In this document: positions 1 to 9,582 of the stretch, piece after piece
Numbering within the stretch: position 1 is the stretch's first letter
Layout: each line of letters starts with the position of its first letter
NCBI GenBank assembly: GCA_947630115.1
Contig: CANRGG010000002.1
Coordinates: forward strand, 24,749-88,748
Origin: an uncultured Clostridia bacterium
GTDB lineage: Bacteria > Bacillota > Clostridia > Christensenellales > Borkfalkiaceae
Reading direction: 5' to 3'
Length of the DNA stretch: 64,000 bases
The notes under the pieces: generated by a model
Told to the model about the DNA's origin: nothing
Seen by the model: only the letters and a program-made list of their open reading frames with translations
Databases searched by the model: none
Translations under genes and position numbers: made by a program

Positions 1-499
1 CGCCCGCGCCCTCGCACATTTTCGCAAATTCCGCCGCCATCTTGTCTCCCTCCTGGATCCCGGTGCGGAATTTGACCGAAATGCGCTTGCCGCTTTTCAC
101 GCACTCCTTGATGATCTGTTCGGCGAGCTTGGGATTTTCCATGAGCGCACTCCCCTCGCCGTTTTTCACGATCTTGGGCATGGGACAGCCCATGTTGAGG
201 TCGATGAGGTCGAACGGGGCGAGATCCTCGCTCTCGCAGGCGCCGCGGAGGATGAAGGGCACGCTGCCGAAGAGCTGCGCCGCCTTGATCGTCTCTCCTT
301 CCCCCGTCAGAAGCAGTTTTTTGGTCTCCTCACTGCCGAAGGCGAGCCCCTTGGCGCTCACCATCTCGGTGAAGGCGAGCCCCGCGCCGAGCCCCAGACA
401 CATTTTGCGAAAGGGATAATTCGTGTATCCCGCCATCGGCGCCAGAAACAGATTGTTCGGGATCTTCAGTCCCGCGACCTCGAGCTCATGCGTTTTCAT
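1..499 (-). CDS. tRNA-dihydrouridine synthase (Dus family), 3' part outside window
   Basis: This is the N-terminal ~166 residues of an FMN-dependent enzyme that reduces uridine to dihydrouridine in the D-loop of tRNA. The start is the ATG at 497-499, preceded by GGGAG at 8 nt. Visible family features are the early FMN-binding segment LAPMAGYTNYPFR, the EMVSAKG segment, the LNMGCPMPKIVKNGEGSAL block that holds the catalytic cysteine and the loop after it, and the VKFRTG strand. It overlaps the last 14 nt of the MazG gene upstream, so the two are likely translationally coupled. The DusB subgroup is the usual one in Firmicutes, but the C-terminal half is not visible, so the subgroup is inferred. 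Confidence 0.9.
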   Translation of the reverse strand, partial: MKTHELEVAGLKIPNNLFLAPMAGYTNYPFRKMCLGLGAGLAFTEMVSAKGLAFGSEETKKLLLTGEGETIKAAQLFGSVPFILRGACESEDLAPFDLIDLNMGCPMPKIVKNGEGSALMENPKLAEQIIKECVKSGKRISVKFRTGIQEGDKMAAEFAKMCEGAG

Positions 500-1886
500 C
501 CTTGACTCTCCCGTAATAGCGGTCGCGTTCCTCCTTCGTGAGCGCCAGCGGATCCTTTCCGTCCGCGCGGACGAGCGCTTCGTATTCCGTGTAACGTTTC
601 TGGACTTTCTTGACGGTGTCGGCGAGCGCCGTTTCCGCGTCCGCCCCGACCGCCCGCGCCAGCCATGCCGCGCTGAACAGCAGATCCCCCAGCTCGGAGG
701 AGATCCTCTCCTTCTCGCCGCTCCGATAGGCTTCGAGGAGCTCCCCGTATTCCTCCCGGAGCTTTTCCCCGGCAGTCCCGACGTCGGCGGGATCCCAGCC
801 TCCCTTTTCCACCCGCTTGCAGATCTTCTGCGCCCGCAAAAGGGCGGGGAAGCAGAGCGGCACGTCGTTCACCGCGTCCGAGAACGTCTCCTGCCGCTTT
901 TCCTTCATCTTATTCTTGTCCCAGACCGAGAGCGCCCCGTCCGCCGACGAGGCCTTGTCGTTCCCGAATACATGGGTATGTCTTGTGATGAGCTTTTCGC
1001 AGAGCGCGGAGAGCATGTCCGTCACCGAAAAATTCCCTCGCTCCTCCTCGATGAGAGTGTGGAAGAGCGCCTGCATTAAGACGTCGCCCGCCTCCTCGCA
1101 GATCTTCTCGGGGTCTTTGCAGTCGATCGCGTCGACGAGCTCGTACGCCTCCTCGACCGCGTTTTCGCGAATGCTCTCATGGGTCTGCACCCTGTCCCAG
1201 GGGCAGCCGTCGGGCGCGCGCAGCCGTTTCAGGATCCCGACCGCGTCCCCGAAGGAGAACCGCTTTTTTTCAAGCAGGGGAATGTCCTTGATGACAAGCC
1301 CCGAAAGGGCGCCGAACCCTTTCCGCCTGTCCGCCTCATAGAGAGGGATATCCTTCCGGAAAGCGCCGTCGAAGAGGACGGCTTTCGCCTCGTCGCCGAA
1401 CTCTTCCGCAAGACGAAGTTTGACGTCCGAAACGTTGCCGTCCGTCAGATCGTAAACGACGAGGGGCAGGGAGAGCGGCAGATCCGGAACGGAAAAAGCG
1501 GAGAGGGCGGTATAGTTTCCGCCGATCCCCGCGAGTGCGGCAAAATGCGAAGCCTTCGACTTTCCGTCGATCAGCTTCGCTCTTCCCTTCAAAAGGAGCT
1601 GCGCCGCCGCGTCCTCTGAAGCGCTCCCGTCCGTGCAATAGCAGACCGTTCCCTCTTTTCCGCACTGCCGCACCGCCCGCGCGATCTTCCCGGCGAGGGC
1701 GTCATAGCTACGGCTGTTTTCATAGAAACCGTCGAACGTCTCATAGGCGACGCCTTCGTCGTCCAAAGAGCGGACGGCGGGAGCCCCGCCCGTGCGGATC
1801 AGCACTTTATCCGCGGCTTTCAGCATTTTCAGCGCGTTCGACCCGAGATCGCCGCGCTCTGCGCCCAAACCCACTACGATGATCAT
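486..1886 (-). CDS. mazG: YabN/MazG-type nucleoside triphosphate pyrophosphohydrolase
   Basis: A 466-residue fusion. Residues ~1-205 resemble the tetrapyrrole (SAM-dependent) methylase fold of YabN, starting MIIVVGLG, but the glycine-rich motifs are weak, so this half may be non-catalytic. Residues ~220-460 carry MazG domains: LRAPDGCPWD, then ENAVEEAYELVDAI and CEEAGDVLMQALFH supply the EExxE-ExxD metal site that hydrolyses NTPs to NMP plus pyrophosphate. A second, weaker MazG repeat (LREEYGELLEA, SELGDLLFS) follows. The ATG at 1884-1886 has a GGAAGGAAAC leader. The start lies 80 nt inside the end of the upstream flippase gene and the stop overlaps the dus start, so all three form one operon. 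The role is probably nucleotide-pool sanitation. Confidence 0.93.
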   Translation of the reverse strand: MIIVVGLGAERGDLGSNALKMLKAADKVLIRTGGAPAVRSLDDEGVAYETFDGFYENSRSYDALAGKIARAVRQCGKEGTVCYCTDGSASEDAAAQLLLKGRAKLIDGKSKASHFAALAGIGGNYTALSAFSVPDLPLSLPLVVYDLTDGNVSDVKLRLAEEFGDEAKAVLFDGAFRKDIPLYEADRRKGFGALSGLVIKDIPLLEKKRFSFGDAVGILKRLRAPDGCPWDRVQTHESIRENAVEEAYELVDAIDCKDPEKICEEAGDVLMQALFHTLIEEERGNFSVTDMLSALCEKLITRHTHVFGNDKASSADGALSVWDKNKMKEKRQETFSDAVNDVPLCFPALLRAQKICKRVEKGGWDPADVGTAGEKLREEYGELLEAYRSGEKERISSELGDLLFSAAWLARAVGADAETALADTVKKVQKRYTEYEALVRADGKDPLALTKEERDRYYGRVKDENA

Positions 1887-3195
1887 GTTTCCTTCCCCGC
1901 TCTTTTTTTACAGTATAATATAAATCGAGAAAAAAAGCAACCAGATAGCAGGCATTTGCCGCGATTGCCGCCCCGCCGATGGAAAATAGGGGATTTTTTA
2001 CCAGCGTCCATTGCAGGAAAAATTTGACGCAGACGGCGAGCAACATGGAGACGGCCGCCGATCTCGCCCGGCCCATTCCCGTCAGGCAGGACGCGAGCGT
2101 TCCCGTCCCCGAGATCGACACCGCCGAGACAGATAAGAGCCGCACCAGCAGCACGAGCGTCTCCGTCTCCCCCTCCGAAAGCCGTGGATAGAGGATGGAG
2201 ACAATCGGTCTTGCGAGGAAAAACAGTCCCAGGGCGCAGGGGACCGCCAAAATCAGCGTGAGAAAAAGGGCATACAGGGCGCGGTTTTTGCCCTCCTCAT
2301 ACTCCCCGCGCGCAAAGCAGCCCGAAACGGACGGCACCGTCGCCGCCGCAAGCCCGCAGCAAGCCGCCGCCGGCAGATTGACGAGCGAGAGCGCACTCCC
2401 CGTGAACAGCCCATAGAGGGAGACCGCTTCGGGGGTATAGCCGCTCAAAAGCCGCACCAAAACGACGCTGTCCGCCGTCTGCGAGAGGGGCAGAAGAGAG
2501 GTCGCCGCCATGACGGGAAGCGCTGCAAAGAGCACATCAGTCCCCGTGACCGGACGCGCCCGCATCAGTCCGCCCCGCCGTTCCCCCTTTGTCCGCACGG
2601 CGAGATAAAAGAGAGCAAATATCTCCGAGATCGTCACCGAGAGCAGGCAATAGCTCACCGCGAGCGCGGGCTCGCCGCGAAATCGCAGGGCGAAGAAAAT
2701 GCCCGTCCCCGCCTTGACGGTCTGTTCGATGATCTCGGACGCCGCCGTGGGGAACATGTTGTTCTTGCCCTGAAAATAGCCGCGCAGGACGGCGATGAGC
2801 GAGACCAGAAAGACCGCGGGCGCCAGGGCGAGATAGCAGTGCACCAGCCGCTCGTCCCCCTGCAGACGGCTCATGCGGGGGGCAAGAAAGATCATGAGCG
2901 CCGTTCCCGCAAGCCCGAGAAGAGCGAAGATCTTCAGCGCGGTTTTGAGCGTCCCGGAAGAGTCCCGCCCCCGCGCCTCATCCTGCGCGACAAGGCGCGC
3001 GAACGCCGACGGGATCCCCGTCGAGGAAAAGGTGAGCATGAGCAGAAACAGCGGATACGCCATCTGATACATGCCCATGCCGTAGCCGCCCAGAATGTTG
3101 GAGAGCGGAATGCGGTAGCAGGCGCCGATGAGCTTTGCGAGGATCCCCCCGAGGGAAAGGATCGCCGCGGATTTCAGAAATTTGCCGTGTTTCAT
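1807..3195 (-). CDS. SpoVB-like polysaccharide flippase (MOP/MATE-type)
   Basis: A 462-residue polytopic membrane protein of the MOP exporter superfamily. It opens with the KSAAILSLGGILAKLIGACYR segment characteristic of stage V sporulation protein B and related lipid-linked oligosaccharide flippases, followed by a FSSTGIPSAFARLVA motif and about 12-14 hydrophobic segments. SpoVB-class proteins move lipid-linked peptidoglycan precursors across the membrane during spore cortex synthesis. The start ATG at 3193-3195 is chosen because GGAGG lies 5 nt upstream; a longer in-frame extension lacks a site. The last ~27 codons (RGRKHDHRSG... onward) run over the 5' end of mazG in another frame, which looks like a stop codon lost and read on. 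Sporulation specificity rests on family resemblance and on spoVT directly upstream. Confidence 0.85.
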   Translation of the reverse strand: MKHGKFLKSAAILSLGGILAKLIGACYRIPLSNILGGYGMGMYQMAYPLFLLMLTFSSTGIPSAFARLVAQDEARGRDSSGTLKTALKIFALLGLAGTALMIFLAPRMSRLQGDERLVHCYLALAPAVFLVSLIAVLRGYFQGKNNMFPTAASEIIEQTVKAGTGIFFALRFRGEPALAVSYCLLSVTISEIFALFYLAVRTKGERRGGLMRARPVTGTDVLFAALPVMAATSLLPLSQTADSVVLVRLLSGYTPEAVSLYGLFTGSALSLVNLPAAACCGLAAATVPSVSGCFARGEYEEGKNRALYALFLTLILAVPCALGLFFLARPIVSILYPRLSEGETETLVLLVRLLSVSAVSISGTGTLASCLTGMGRARSAAVSMLLAVCVKFFLQWTLVKNPLFSIGGAAIAANACYLVAFFLDLYYTVKKERGRKHDHRSGFGRRARRSRVERAENAESRG

Positions 3196-3272
3196 CTTCC
3201 TCCGAAAAAACGAAAGAGGGCAGATCGACCGTCCTCTTCCGTTTGAAAACAAATCAATTTTTTCCCTTTGGA

Positions 3273-3818
3273 TCATTCGAACTGGTTTGCGATGATGTCC
3301 GAAGTCAGCCTTGCGAGCTTGACCGCCGAAGCCTCCATGATCGCCCCCTCGTCGGTAGAGAGGAGCACGACCGCGCCGAGGCAGTCTCCCCCCGCCACTA
3401 CGGGCACGATGACCTGCGCCGTGACGGTAAGGTCCGAGTCGTTCGCGATGGGCAGGATGTCGCCGCCCTCCGCCTTGTTCGCAAGATAGCTGCGCCGCGA
3501 GAGCATGACCTCCGTCATCTTGTCCGAGACGTTCTTTCCCGCAAGCGATTTTTTACCCTGTCCGCTCGCCTGCAAAACGCCGTCCGTATCGCAGATCACG
3601 GCGAGATAGCCGCTCTGTTCGTTGAGAGACTTCGCCGTTCCCTTGGCAAACTGTTCAATGCTTGCGATCGGCGAATATTTTTTGAGCATGAGTTCGTCGC
3701 GCTCGGTAAAGAGCTCGAGCGGATCTCCCTCGCGAATGCGCAGCGTTCTTCTTATTTCCTTGGGAATGACGACCCGTCCCAGCTCGTCGATTCTCCTCAC
3801 GATCCCCGTTGCCTTCAT
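3273..3818 (-). CDS. spoVT: Stage V sporulation protein T, AbrB-type regulator
   Basis: A 181-residue transcription regulator. Residues 1-50 are a swapped-hairpin AbrB DNA-binding domain (MKATGIVRRIDELGRVVIPK, then IRRTLRIREGDPLELF). Residues ~60-180 form a GAF-like sensor domain (YLAVICDTDGVLQASG, VIVPVVAGGDCLGAVVL). SpoVT tunes sigma-G-dependent gene expression in the forespore. The ATG at 3816-3818 has GGAGG 7 nt upstream. Upstream there is a loose sigma-G-like pattern (AAATA, about 18 nt, CATATTG), which would fit but is weak. The gap to the flippase gene downstream is 77 nt. Confidence 0.95.
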   Translation of the reverse strand: MKATGIVRRIDELGRVVIPKEIRRTLRIREGDPLELFTERDELMLKKYSPIASIEQFAKGTAKSLNEQSGYLAVICDTDGVLQASGQGKKSLAGKNVSDKMTEVMLSRRSYLANKAEGGDILPIANDSDLTVTAQVIVPVVAGGDCLGAVVLLSTDEGAIMEASAVKLARLTSDIIANQFE

Positions 3819-3884
3819 AAAAAACCTCCGTATACTTTCAATATGCTCGATGAGAAGGAAAATTATTTCAAATGCAACAAAATA

Positions 3885-4128
3885 TTTCACGGACTTTCTT
3901 TTCTTTGCAAAGAAAGTCCGTGAGGAGTTGGGTTTGTTGATTTCATGAAACCTTCGTCGCCCGCCTCTTTGTTTGCCTTGCCAAACAATCTGCGTGCGGT
4001 GGCGCGCCAATAGGGGCGTGCAGCGGAAAAGTGTGATTTTCCTCGCACCATTGGAATTATAATAACGGGGTTAAGCACAAGGAGCTGTAATTTCTTTGCG
4101 AAGAAAAGAAATTCGTGAAAAAAAGATT
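3885..4128. repeat. Repeat-like intergenic element with two related hairpins
   Basis: The ~310-nt gap between uvrA and spoVT has no convincing gene. A strong hairpin at 3891-3925 (arms CACGGACTTTCTTT / AAAGAAAGTCCGTG) and a weaker one at 4089-4113 (AATTTCTTT / AAAGAAATT) share the words TTTCTTT and AAAGAAA and bracket ~165 nt of GC-richer sequence. A minus-strand frame of about 54 codons runs through the interval (about 4050 to 3887) and ends inside the left hairpin. It has no clear ribosome binding site. The organisation resembles a short interspersed element or a decayed cassette. The left hairpin could also serve as a terminator for uvrA transcripts. Confidence 0.4.
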
Positions 4129-6945
4129 TTAACTCAGTATTCTTTTTAAGAACTGTCCCGTGTAACTGTTCGGGCAATTCGCAACATCCTCGGGGGTGCC
4201 GGTCGCCAAGATCGTTCCGCCGCCGTCGCCCCCCTCGGGGCCCAGGTCGATGATCCAATCGGCAACTTTGATCACGTCGAGATTGTGCTCGATGACAAGG
4301 ACGGTGTTGCCGCCGTCGCGGAGCCGCAGCAGGATCTTCACGAGTTTGTCGACGTCATAGCTCGAAAGCCCCGTCGTCGGCTCGTCGAGAATGTAGACCG
4401 TCCTCCCCGTCGAACGCTTGGAGAGCTCGGTCGCGAGCTTGACCCGCTGCGCCTCGCCCCCCGAAAGGGTAGTGGAGCTCTGCCCCAGCTTGATATAGCC
4501 GAGCCCGACTTCGTTCAACGTCTCGATCTTATGCGCGATCGCGGGAACGGGACGGAAAAATTCGCAGGCTTCCTCCACCGTCATGTCAAGCACGTCCGAG
4601 ATCGTCTTTCCCTTATAGCGGACCTCGAGCGTCTCGCGGTTGTACCGCTTGCCGCCGCAGACTTCGCAGGGGACGTAGACGTCGGGCAAAAAGTGCATTT
4701 CGATCTTCATAATGCCGTCGCCCTGGCAGTTCTCGCACCGGCCGCCCGCGACGTTGAAAGAGAACCGTCCGGACTTGAACCCGAGCGCCTTTGCGTCGGG
4801 CGTGGCGGCGAACAGCTCGCGGATCGCCGTGAATACTCCCGTGTAGGTCGCGGGATTGCTCCGCGGCGTCCTCCCGATGGGCGATTGGTCGATCGCGATC
4901 ACTTTGTCGAAATGTTCGAGCCCCGAAAAGCCCCCACTTTTCCCGAGCGGCAGCCTCGCCCCGCCCAGATTGTTGGAGAGAATGGGCAGAACGATCTCGC
5001 CGACGAGCGAGCTCTTCCCCGAGCCGCTCACCCCCGTGACGACGGTCAGAAGCCCCGCGGGAAGTTCCGCCGTAAAGCCTTTCAGATTGTTCTGGCGGCA
5101 ATCTTCGATTTTGAGCCACCGTCCGTCCGGTCTTTTTCGCACCGCGGGGACCTCGATCTTCCGCCGCCCCGCCAGATAGTCCCCCGTGATGGAGCGCGGC
5201 TCGTCCATGATGTCCTGAAGGCTCCCGCAGGCGACGATCTCTCCGCCGTGGACGCCCGCCTTGGGCCCCACGTCCACGAGATAGTCGGCGGCGCGCATGG
5301 TGTCCTCGTCATGTTCGACGACGATGAGGGTATTCCCGAGATCGCGCAGCCCCTTGAGGGAAGCGAGCAGCTTTTCGTTGTCGCGCTGGTGCAGCCCGAT
5401 GCTCGGCTCGTCCAAAATATATAAAACGCCCGAGAGCGCGCTGCCGATCTGCGTCGCCAGACGAATGCGCTGACTCTCTCCGCCCGAAAGGGTGGACGCG
5501 CTCCTCGACAGGGTGAGATAGTCGAGCCCCACCCCGACGAGAAAGCCGATTCGGCTTCGGATCTCCTTCAAGACGACGTCCGCGATCTTGTGCTGGGTCG
5601 GCGTGAGCGGGATCCCGTCCAGAAATTCCGCGATCTCACCGACGGGCATTTCGCAGACTTCGGCAATGTTTTTCCCCCCGACGGTGACGGCGAGCGCCTC
5701 CTTTTTGAGCCGCTTCCCCTTGCAGACGGGACAGTCCGACGTGCGCATATACCGCTCGATGTCCCAGCGCACCCCGTCCGAAGTCGTCTGCCCGTACCGC
5801 CGCTCCAGATTGTTGACAAAGCCCTCCCAGGCGCTCTTATAGGCGGAGCGGAAGGAACGGGTCTCATAGACGAGATCGACCTTTTCGCCGCCGTTGCCGA
5901 ACATCAAAAGATCGTAGACCCCTGCGGGCAGATCTTTGACGGGCACGTCGAGGGAAAAGCCGTAATGCTTCGAGAGCGCCGCAAGATACATCTGGGTAAC
6001 GGAGGAAGAGTCGAGGTTCCAGCCGCTGATCCGGATCGCCCCCTCGCGGAGGGTCTTGCTCTTGTCGGGGCAGATGAGGTCGGGATCCACCTTCTGGCGG
6101 AAACCGAGCCCCGAGCATTCGGGGCAGGCGCCCCAGACGGTGTTGAACGAAAAAAGCCGCGGCTCGATCTCCTCGATCGAAATGCCGCAGTCGGGACAGG
6201 AATAGCGGGAAGAATAGAGGGTCTCCTCCCCTCCGCAGTCGATGACGACGAGCCCGTCCGCAAGTTTCAGGGCGATCTCGAGGCTCTCGGTGAGCCGCTT
6301 CAAGATCCCCTCCTTGACGACAAGACGGTCGACGACGACCGAAATGTTGTGCTTGACGTTCTTTTCGAGGCGGATCTCCTCCTGCAAATCGTAGACGATC
6401 CCGTCGATCTTGACCCGCGCATAGCCGCTCTTGCGGAAGGAGGCGAGCTCCTTGGAATATTCCCCCTTTCTGCCGCGCACGACGGGGGCGCTCACAAGGA
6501 TCTTTGAGCCCGCAGGAAGCTCCATCACCTTATCCGCGATCTCGTCCACCGTCTGGCGGCGGATCTCCCTGCCGCAGTTGGGGCAATGGGGCACGCCCGT
6601 CCGCGCAAAGAGCAGACGGAGATAGTCGTAGATCTCCGTCACGGTGCCCACCGTCGAGCGGGGGTTATGGCTCGTCGTCTTTTGGTCGATCGAAATGGCG
6701 GGCGACAGCCCTTCGATGAATTCGACGTCCGGCTTTTCCATCATGCCCAGAAATTGCCGCGCATAGGAAGAGAGACTCTCCATATAGCGGCGCTGCCCCT
6801 CGGCAAAGATGGTATCGAAGGCGAGCGTGGATTTTCCCGAGCCGCTCACTCCCGTAAAGACGGTGAGCGAACCGCGCGGAATGTGCACGTCGACGTTTTT
6901 CAGGTTGTTGGCTTTCGCCCCTTTGACGAAAATTTCCTCTTTCAT
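4129..6945 (-). CDS. uvrA: Excinuclease ABC subunit A
   Basis: A 938-residue protein, the usual UvrA length. It is the damage-recognition ATPase of nucleotide excision repair and loads UvrB on DNA. It has two ABC ATPase halves: Walker A GVSGSGKSTLAFD near residue 32 and GVSGSGKSSLVGE in the second half, each with an LSGGE signature (STLSGGESQRI, TTLSGGEAQRV). Zinc modules are visible at ~248-280 (CPDCG ... CPECSG) and ~735-765 (CENCQGDG ... CEVCGGKR). The start ATG at 6943-6945 overlaps the stop of the upstream nucleotidase gene (ATGA), and an in-frame extension of 24 codons into that gene is rejected. It is the last gene of the uvrB-nucleotidase-uvrA operon. Confidence 0.98.
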   Translation of the reverse strand: MKEEIFVKGAKANNLKNVDVHIPRGSLTVFTGVSGSGKSTLAFDTIFAEGQRRYMESLSSYARQFLGMMEKPDVEFIEGLSPAISIDQKTTSHNPRSTVGTVTEIYDYLRLLFARTGVPHCPNCGREIRRQTVDEIADKVMELPAGSKILVSAPVVRGRKGEYSKELASFRKSGYARVKIDGIVYDLQEEIRLEKNVKHNISVVVDRLVVKEGILKRLTESLEIALKLADGLVVIDCGGEETLYSSRYSCPDCGISIEEIEPRLFSFNTVWGACPECSGLGFRQKVDPDLICPDKSKTLREGAIRISGWNLDSSSVTQMYLAALSKHYGFSLDVPVKDLPAGVYDLLMFGNGGEKVDLVYETRSFRSAYKSAWEGFVNNLERRYGQTTSDGVRWDIERYMRTSDCPVCKGKRLKKEALAVTVGGKNIAEVCEMPVGEIAEFLDGIPLTPTQHKIADVVLKEIRSRIGFLVGVGLDYLTLSRSASTLSGGESQRIRLATQIGSALSGVLYILDEPSIGLHQRDNEKLLASLKGLRDLGNTLIVVEHDEDTMRAADYLVDVGPKAGVHGGEIVACGSLQDIMDEPRSITGDYLAGRRKIEVPAVRKRPDGRWLKIEDCRQNNLKGFTAELPAGLLTVVTGVSGSGKSSLVGEIVLPILSNNLGGARLPLGKSGGFSGLEHFDKVIAIDQSPIGRTPRSNPATYTGVFTAIRELFAATPDAKALGFKSGRFSFNVAGGRCENCQGDGIMKIEMHFLPDVYVPCEVCGGKRYNRETLEVRYKGKTISDVLDMTVEEACEFFRPVPAIAHKIETLNEVGLGYIKLGQSSTTLSGGEAQRVKLATELSKRSTGRTVYILDEPTTGLSSYDVDKLVKILLRLRDGGNTVLVIEHNLDVIKVADWIIDLGPEGGDGGGTILATGTPEDVANCPNSYTGQFLKRILS

Positions 6946-7556
6946 GTTCTTTTTTCCGTTTCCGCTTCGCCAAGGCCTGCAAAAATGCTCCTTGCCGCCG
7001 CGTCGATCTGTCTCCAATTTGTCCCCCCGAAGCGGATCTCATGCGCGCGCTCCGCGTTGTGCCGCCCGATCATGAGGATCGCCGCGACCTTCCGTCTCTG
7101 CGCGCCCAGACAGGCGTCGGGATCGTCGTCCACGAGGAGGGAAATGCCGTTTTCGGCGCAGTATGCCCCCTTGCCGGAAAGCGGGATCTCTGCCGCGATC
7201 TCATCGTAGGGGATATGCCGTTTTTCCAGCCAATCGCGGCTGACGCGCTCGGGATTGTTGAACCATTCGCTCCTTCTCGAAGTGAGGACGACGATCTTGT
7301 GCCCCATCGCCCGCCACTTTTCGAGGGTCTCCTTCGCCCCCTTCCTCGCCTCCGCGTCGGTATAGAGCACGAGTCCGCCCTCTTCCCGGATAAAATGCAG
7401 AACGTCCTCCTCGGTCCAATCGAAGATGTCGAGAAGTTTGTTGGACGCCGGATCGACGGTGCGGAAGGGAAGCCCCTTGCGCTCGATATAAGCGCCCGCA
7501 AGCTCCAGCCGACGGACGACGTTCAAAGTGTCGTCGATATCCACCGCGATCTTCAT
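6942..7556 (-). CDS. HAD-family 5'(3')-deoxyribonucleotidase-like protein
   Basis: A 204-residue haloacid-dehalogenase-fold protein. The nucleophile motif is MKIAVDIDDTLN (D6 and D8), with a later VVLTSRRSEWFNN segment (motif II) and LLVDDDPDACLG (acidic motif IV). This pattern matches the NT5C-like nucleotidases that remove phosphate from pyrimidine deoxynucleotides. The ATG at 7554-7556 is favoured over the in-frame GTG 9 nt upstream because AGGAG lies 8 nt before the ATG. It sits 40 nt after uvrB and overlaps the uvrA start by 4 nt. Co-expression with excision repair suggests clearance of nucleotides released by repair, which is inference. The substrate is not established. Confidence 0.75.
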   Translation of the reverse strand: MKIAVDIDDTLNVVRRLELAGAYIERKGLPFRTVDPASNKLLDIFDWTEEDVLHFIREEGGLVLYTDAEARKGAKETLEKWRAMGHKIVVLTSRRSEWFNNPERVSRDWLEKRHIPYDEIAAEIPLSGKGAYCAENGISLLVDDDPDACLGAQRRKVAAILMIGRHNAERAHEIRFGGTNWRQIDAAARSIFAGLGEAETEKRT

Positions 7557-7596
7557 CTTTTCCACTCCTTTTTCCTTTGTTTCCGAACTTTTTCGT

Positions 7597-9561
7597 TCAA
7601 TTCTTCCGCATTCGCTTTCTGAGTTCGTTGATCGTCTCCCGGATCTCGATCGCCCGCTCGAAATCGAGCTGCGCCGAAGCGACCTTCATGAGCGCTTTGA
7701 GTTTTTCGATCTCCTCCGGAATATCTTGGAGCTTGACGCTGCCCGCCTTTTTGGATTTGTCCGTGATGACAAGCGAAGATCTGATCTCCTTGACGATCGT
7801 TTTCGGGACGATCCCGTGCGCCTCGTTGTATGCCTGTTGGATCGCGCGGCGGCGGTTGGTCTCCCCGATCGCCCGCTCCATGCTGCCCGTCATCTCGTCC
7901 GCATACATGACGACCCGTCCTTCGGCATTGCGGGCAGCTCTGCCAATCGTCTGCACGAGGGACGTCTCGCTCCGCAAAAATCCCTCCTTGTCGGCGTCGA
8001 GAATGGCGACGAGCCGGACCTCGGGAAGATCCAGCCCCTCGCGCAGGAGGTTGATCCCGCAGAGCACGTCGAACTCGCCCGAGCGCAGCCCGTTCACGAT
8101 GTCGATCCGCTCGAGGGTGTCGATATCCGAGTGCATATAGCGCACTTTGACACCGTTTTCCTTCAAATAATCGGTGAGAGACTCCGCCATGCGCTTCGTG
8201 AGCGTCGTCACAAGCACCCTGCCCCCCGCCCCGGTGACGGTGCGGATCTCGGAGAGCAAATCGTCGATCTGTCCCTTGGTCGGCTTGACCGTGACGGGCG
8301 GATCCAGCAGCCCGGTCGGGCGGATGAGCTGTTCGACGACCTGCCCCGCCTGTCCGAGTTCGTACGGCGCGGGCGTCGCCGAGACGCAGATGAGCTGCGG
8401 CACCCGCTCGTCGAACTCCTCGAAGGTGAGCGGACGGTTGTCAAATGCTGAATGCATCCGGAACCCGTACTCGACGAGGTTGGTCTTTCTCGCAAGATCG
8501 CCGTTGTACATCGCGCGGATCTGCGGGATCGTCATATGACTCTCGTCGATAAAGACGAGAAAATTTTCGGGAAAATAGTCGAGCAGCGTGAAGGAGGGCT
8601 GCCCCGGCGCCCGGCCGTCGAAATAGCGGGAATAGTTCTCGATTCCCGAACAATATCCGATTTCGCGCATCATTTCAAGGTCGTGCTCCGTCCGCTGCCG
8701 GAGCCGCTGCGCTTCCAGGAGCTTTCCCGCGTCCTCGAACGCCTTCACTTCGCCGTCCAGATCCTGTTCGATCATGGAAAGGGCAATGGCGAGCCGCTCG
8801 CTGCCCACGGCATAGTGGCTGGCAGGAAAGATGACGGCATGTTTGAGGCTCGAGACGACTTTGCCCGTCACGACGTCCTCTTCGCCGATCGAGTCGATCT
8901 CGTCGCCGAAAAACTCGACGCGGATCGCCACTTCCGAGTTGCTTGCGGGGAAGATCTCCACAACGTCTCCGCGGACCCGGAAGGTCGAACGCTTGAAATC
9001 CATGTCGTTCCGCGCGTAGTGGATCTCGACCAGGCGGCGCAGAAGTTCGTCGCGCTCCATCGCCTGCCCGGGACGCATGGAGATCCCGAGACGGAAAAAT
9101 TCTTCGGGCGCGCCGAGCCCATAAATACAGGAAACGGAGGAGACGACGATCACGTCGTCCCGCTCGCCGAGCGAACAGGTCGCGGCGTTCCGGAGCTTGT
9201 CGATCTCGTCGTTCATCGAAAGATCTTTTTCAATATAAGTATCCGTCGCGGGGATATAGCTCTCGGGCTGGTAATAGTCATAATAGGAGACGAAATATTC
9301 CACCCGATTCTCGGGGAAAAATTCGCGGAATTCGTTGCAAAGCTGCGCGGCGAGCGTCTTGTTGTGCGCAATGACGAGCGTGGGCCGGCCGACGTTTTTT
9401 ATGACGTTCGCCATCGTGAACGTCTTGCCGCTGCCCGTCACCCCGACGAGCACCTGCGTGCGGATCCCGTCCAGAACGCCCTCGGTGAGTTTCTCGATCG
9501 CCTCGGGCTGGTCGCCCGTCGGTTCAAAGGGGGCTTTCAGTTGAAACTCGAAATGCTCCAC
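7597..9561 (-). CDS. uvrB: Excinuclease ABC subunit B
   Basis: A 654-residue helicase-like protein of nucleotide excision repair that receives damaged DNA from UvrA and recruits UvrC. Walker A is GVTGSGKT near residue 40. The beta-hairpin that probes damage ([12 protein letters not shown]) is near residue 90, the DEAD-type box is FIDESH, and the motif VI-like helicase segment is QTIGRAARN. The C-terminal UVR domain ([20 protein letters not shown]) is at the end. A GTG start at 9559-9561 is used, with AAAGGAG 6 nt upstream. A sigma-A promoter and a LexA-like palindrome lie just before it, so SOS control is likely. Confidence 0.98.
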   Translation of the reverse strand: MEHFEFQLKAPFEPTGDQPEAIEKLTEGVLDGIRTQVLVGVTGSGKTFTMANVIKNVGRPTLVIAHNKTLAAQLCNEFREFFPENRVEYFVSYYDYYQPESYIPATDTYIEKDLSMNDEIDKLRNAATCSLGERDDVIVVSSVSCIYGLGAPEEFFRLGISMRPGQAMERDELLRRLVEIHYARNDMDFKRSTFRVRGDVVEIFPASNSEVAIRVEFFGDEIDSIGEEDVVTGKVVSSLKHAVIFPASHYAVGSERLAIALSMIEQDLDGEVKAFEDAGKLLEAQRLRQRTEHDLEMMREIGYCSGIENYSRYFDGRAPGQPSFTLLDYFPENFLVFIDESHMTIPQIRAMYNGDLARKTNLVEYGFRMHSAFDNRPLTFEEFDERVPQLICVSATPAPYELGQAGQVVEQLIRPTGLLDPPVTVKPTKGQIDDLLSEIRTVTGAGGRVLVTTLTKRMAESLTDYLKENGVKVRYMHSDIDTLERIDIVNGLRSGEFDVLCGINLLREGLDLPEVRLVAILDADKEGFLRSETSLVQTIGRAARNAEGRVVMYADEMTGSMERAIGETNRRRAIQQAYNEAHGIVPKTIVKEIRSSLVITDKSKKAGSVKLQDIPEEIEKLKALMKVASAQLDFERAIEIRETINELRKRMRKN

Positions 9562-9582
9562 CGCCTCTCCTTTTTGTAAGAT

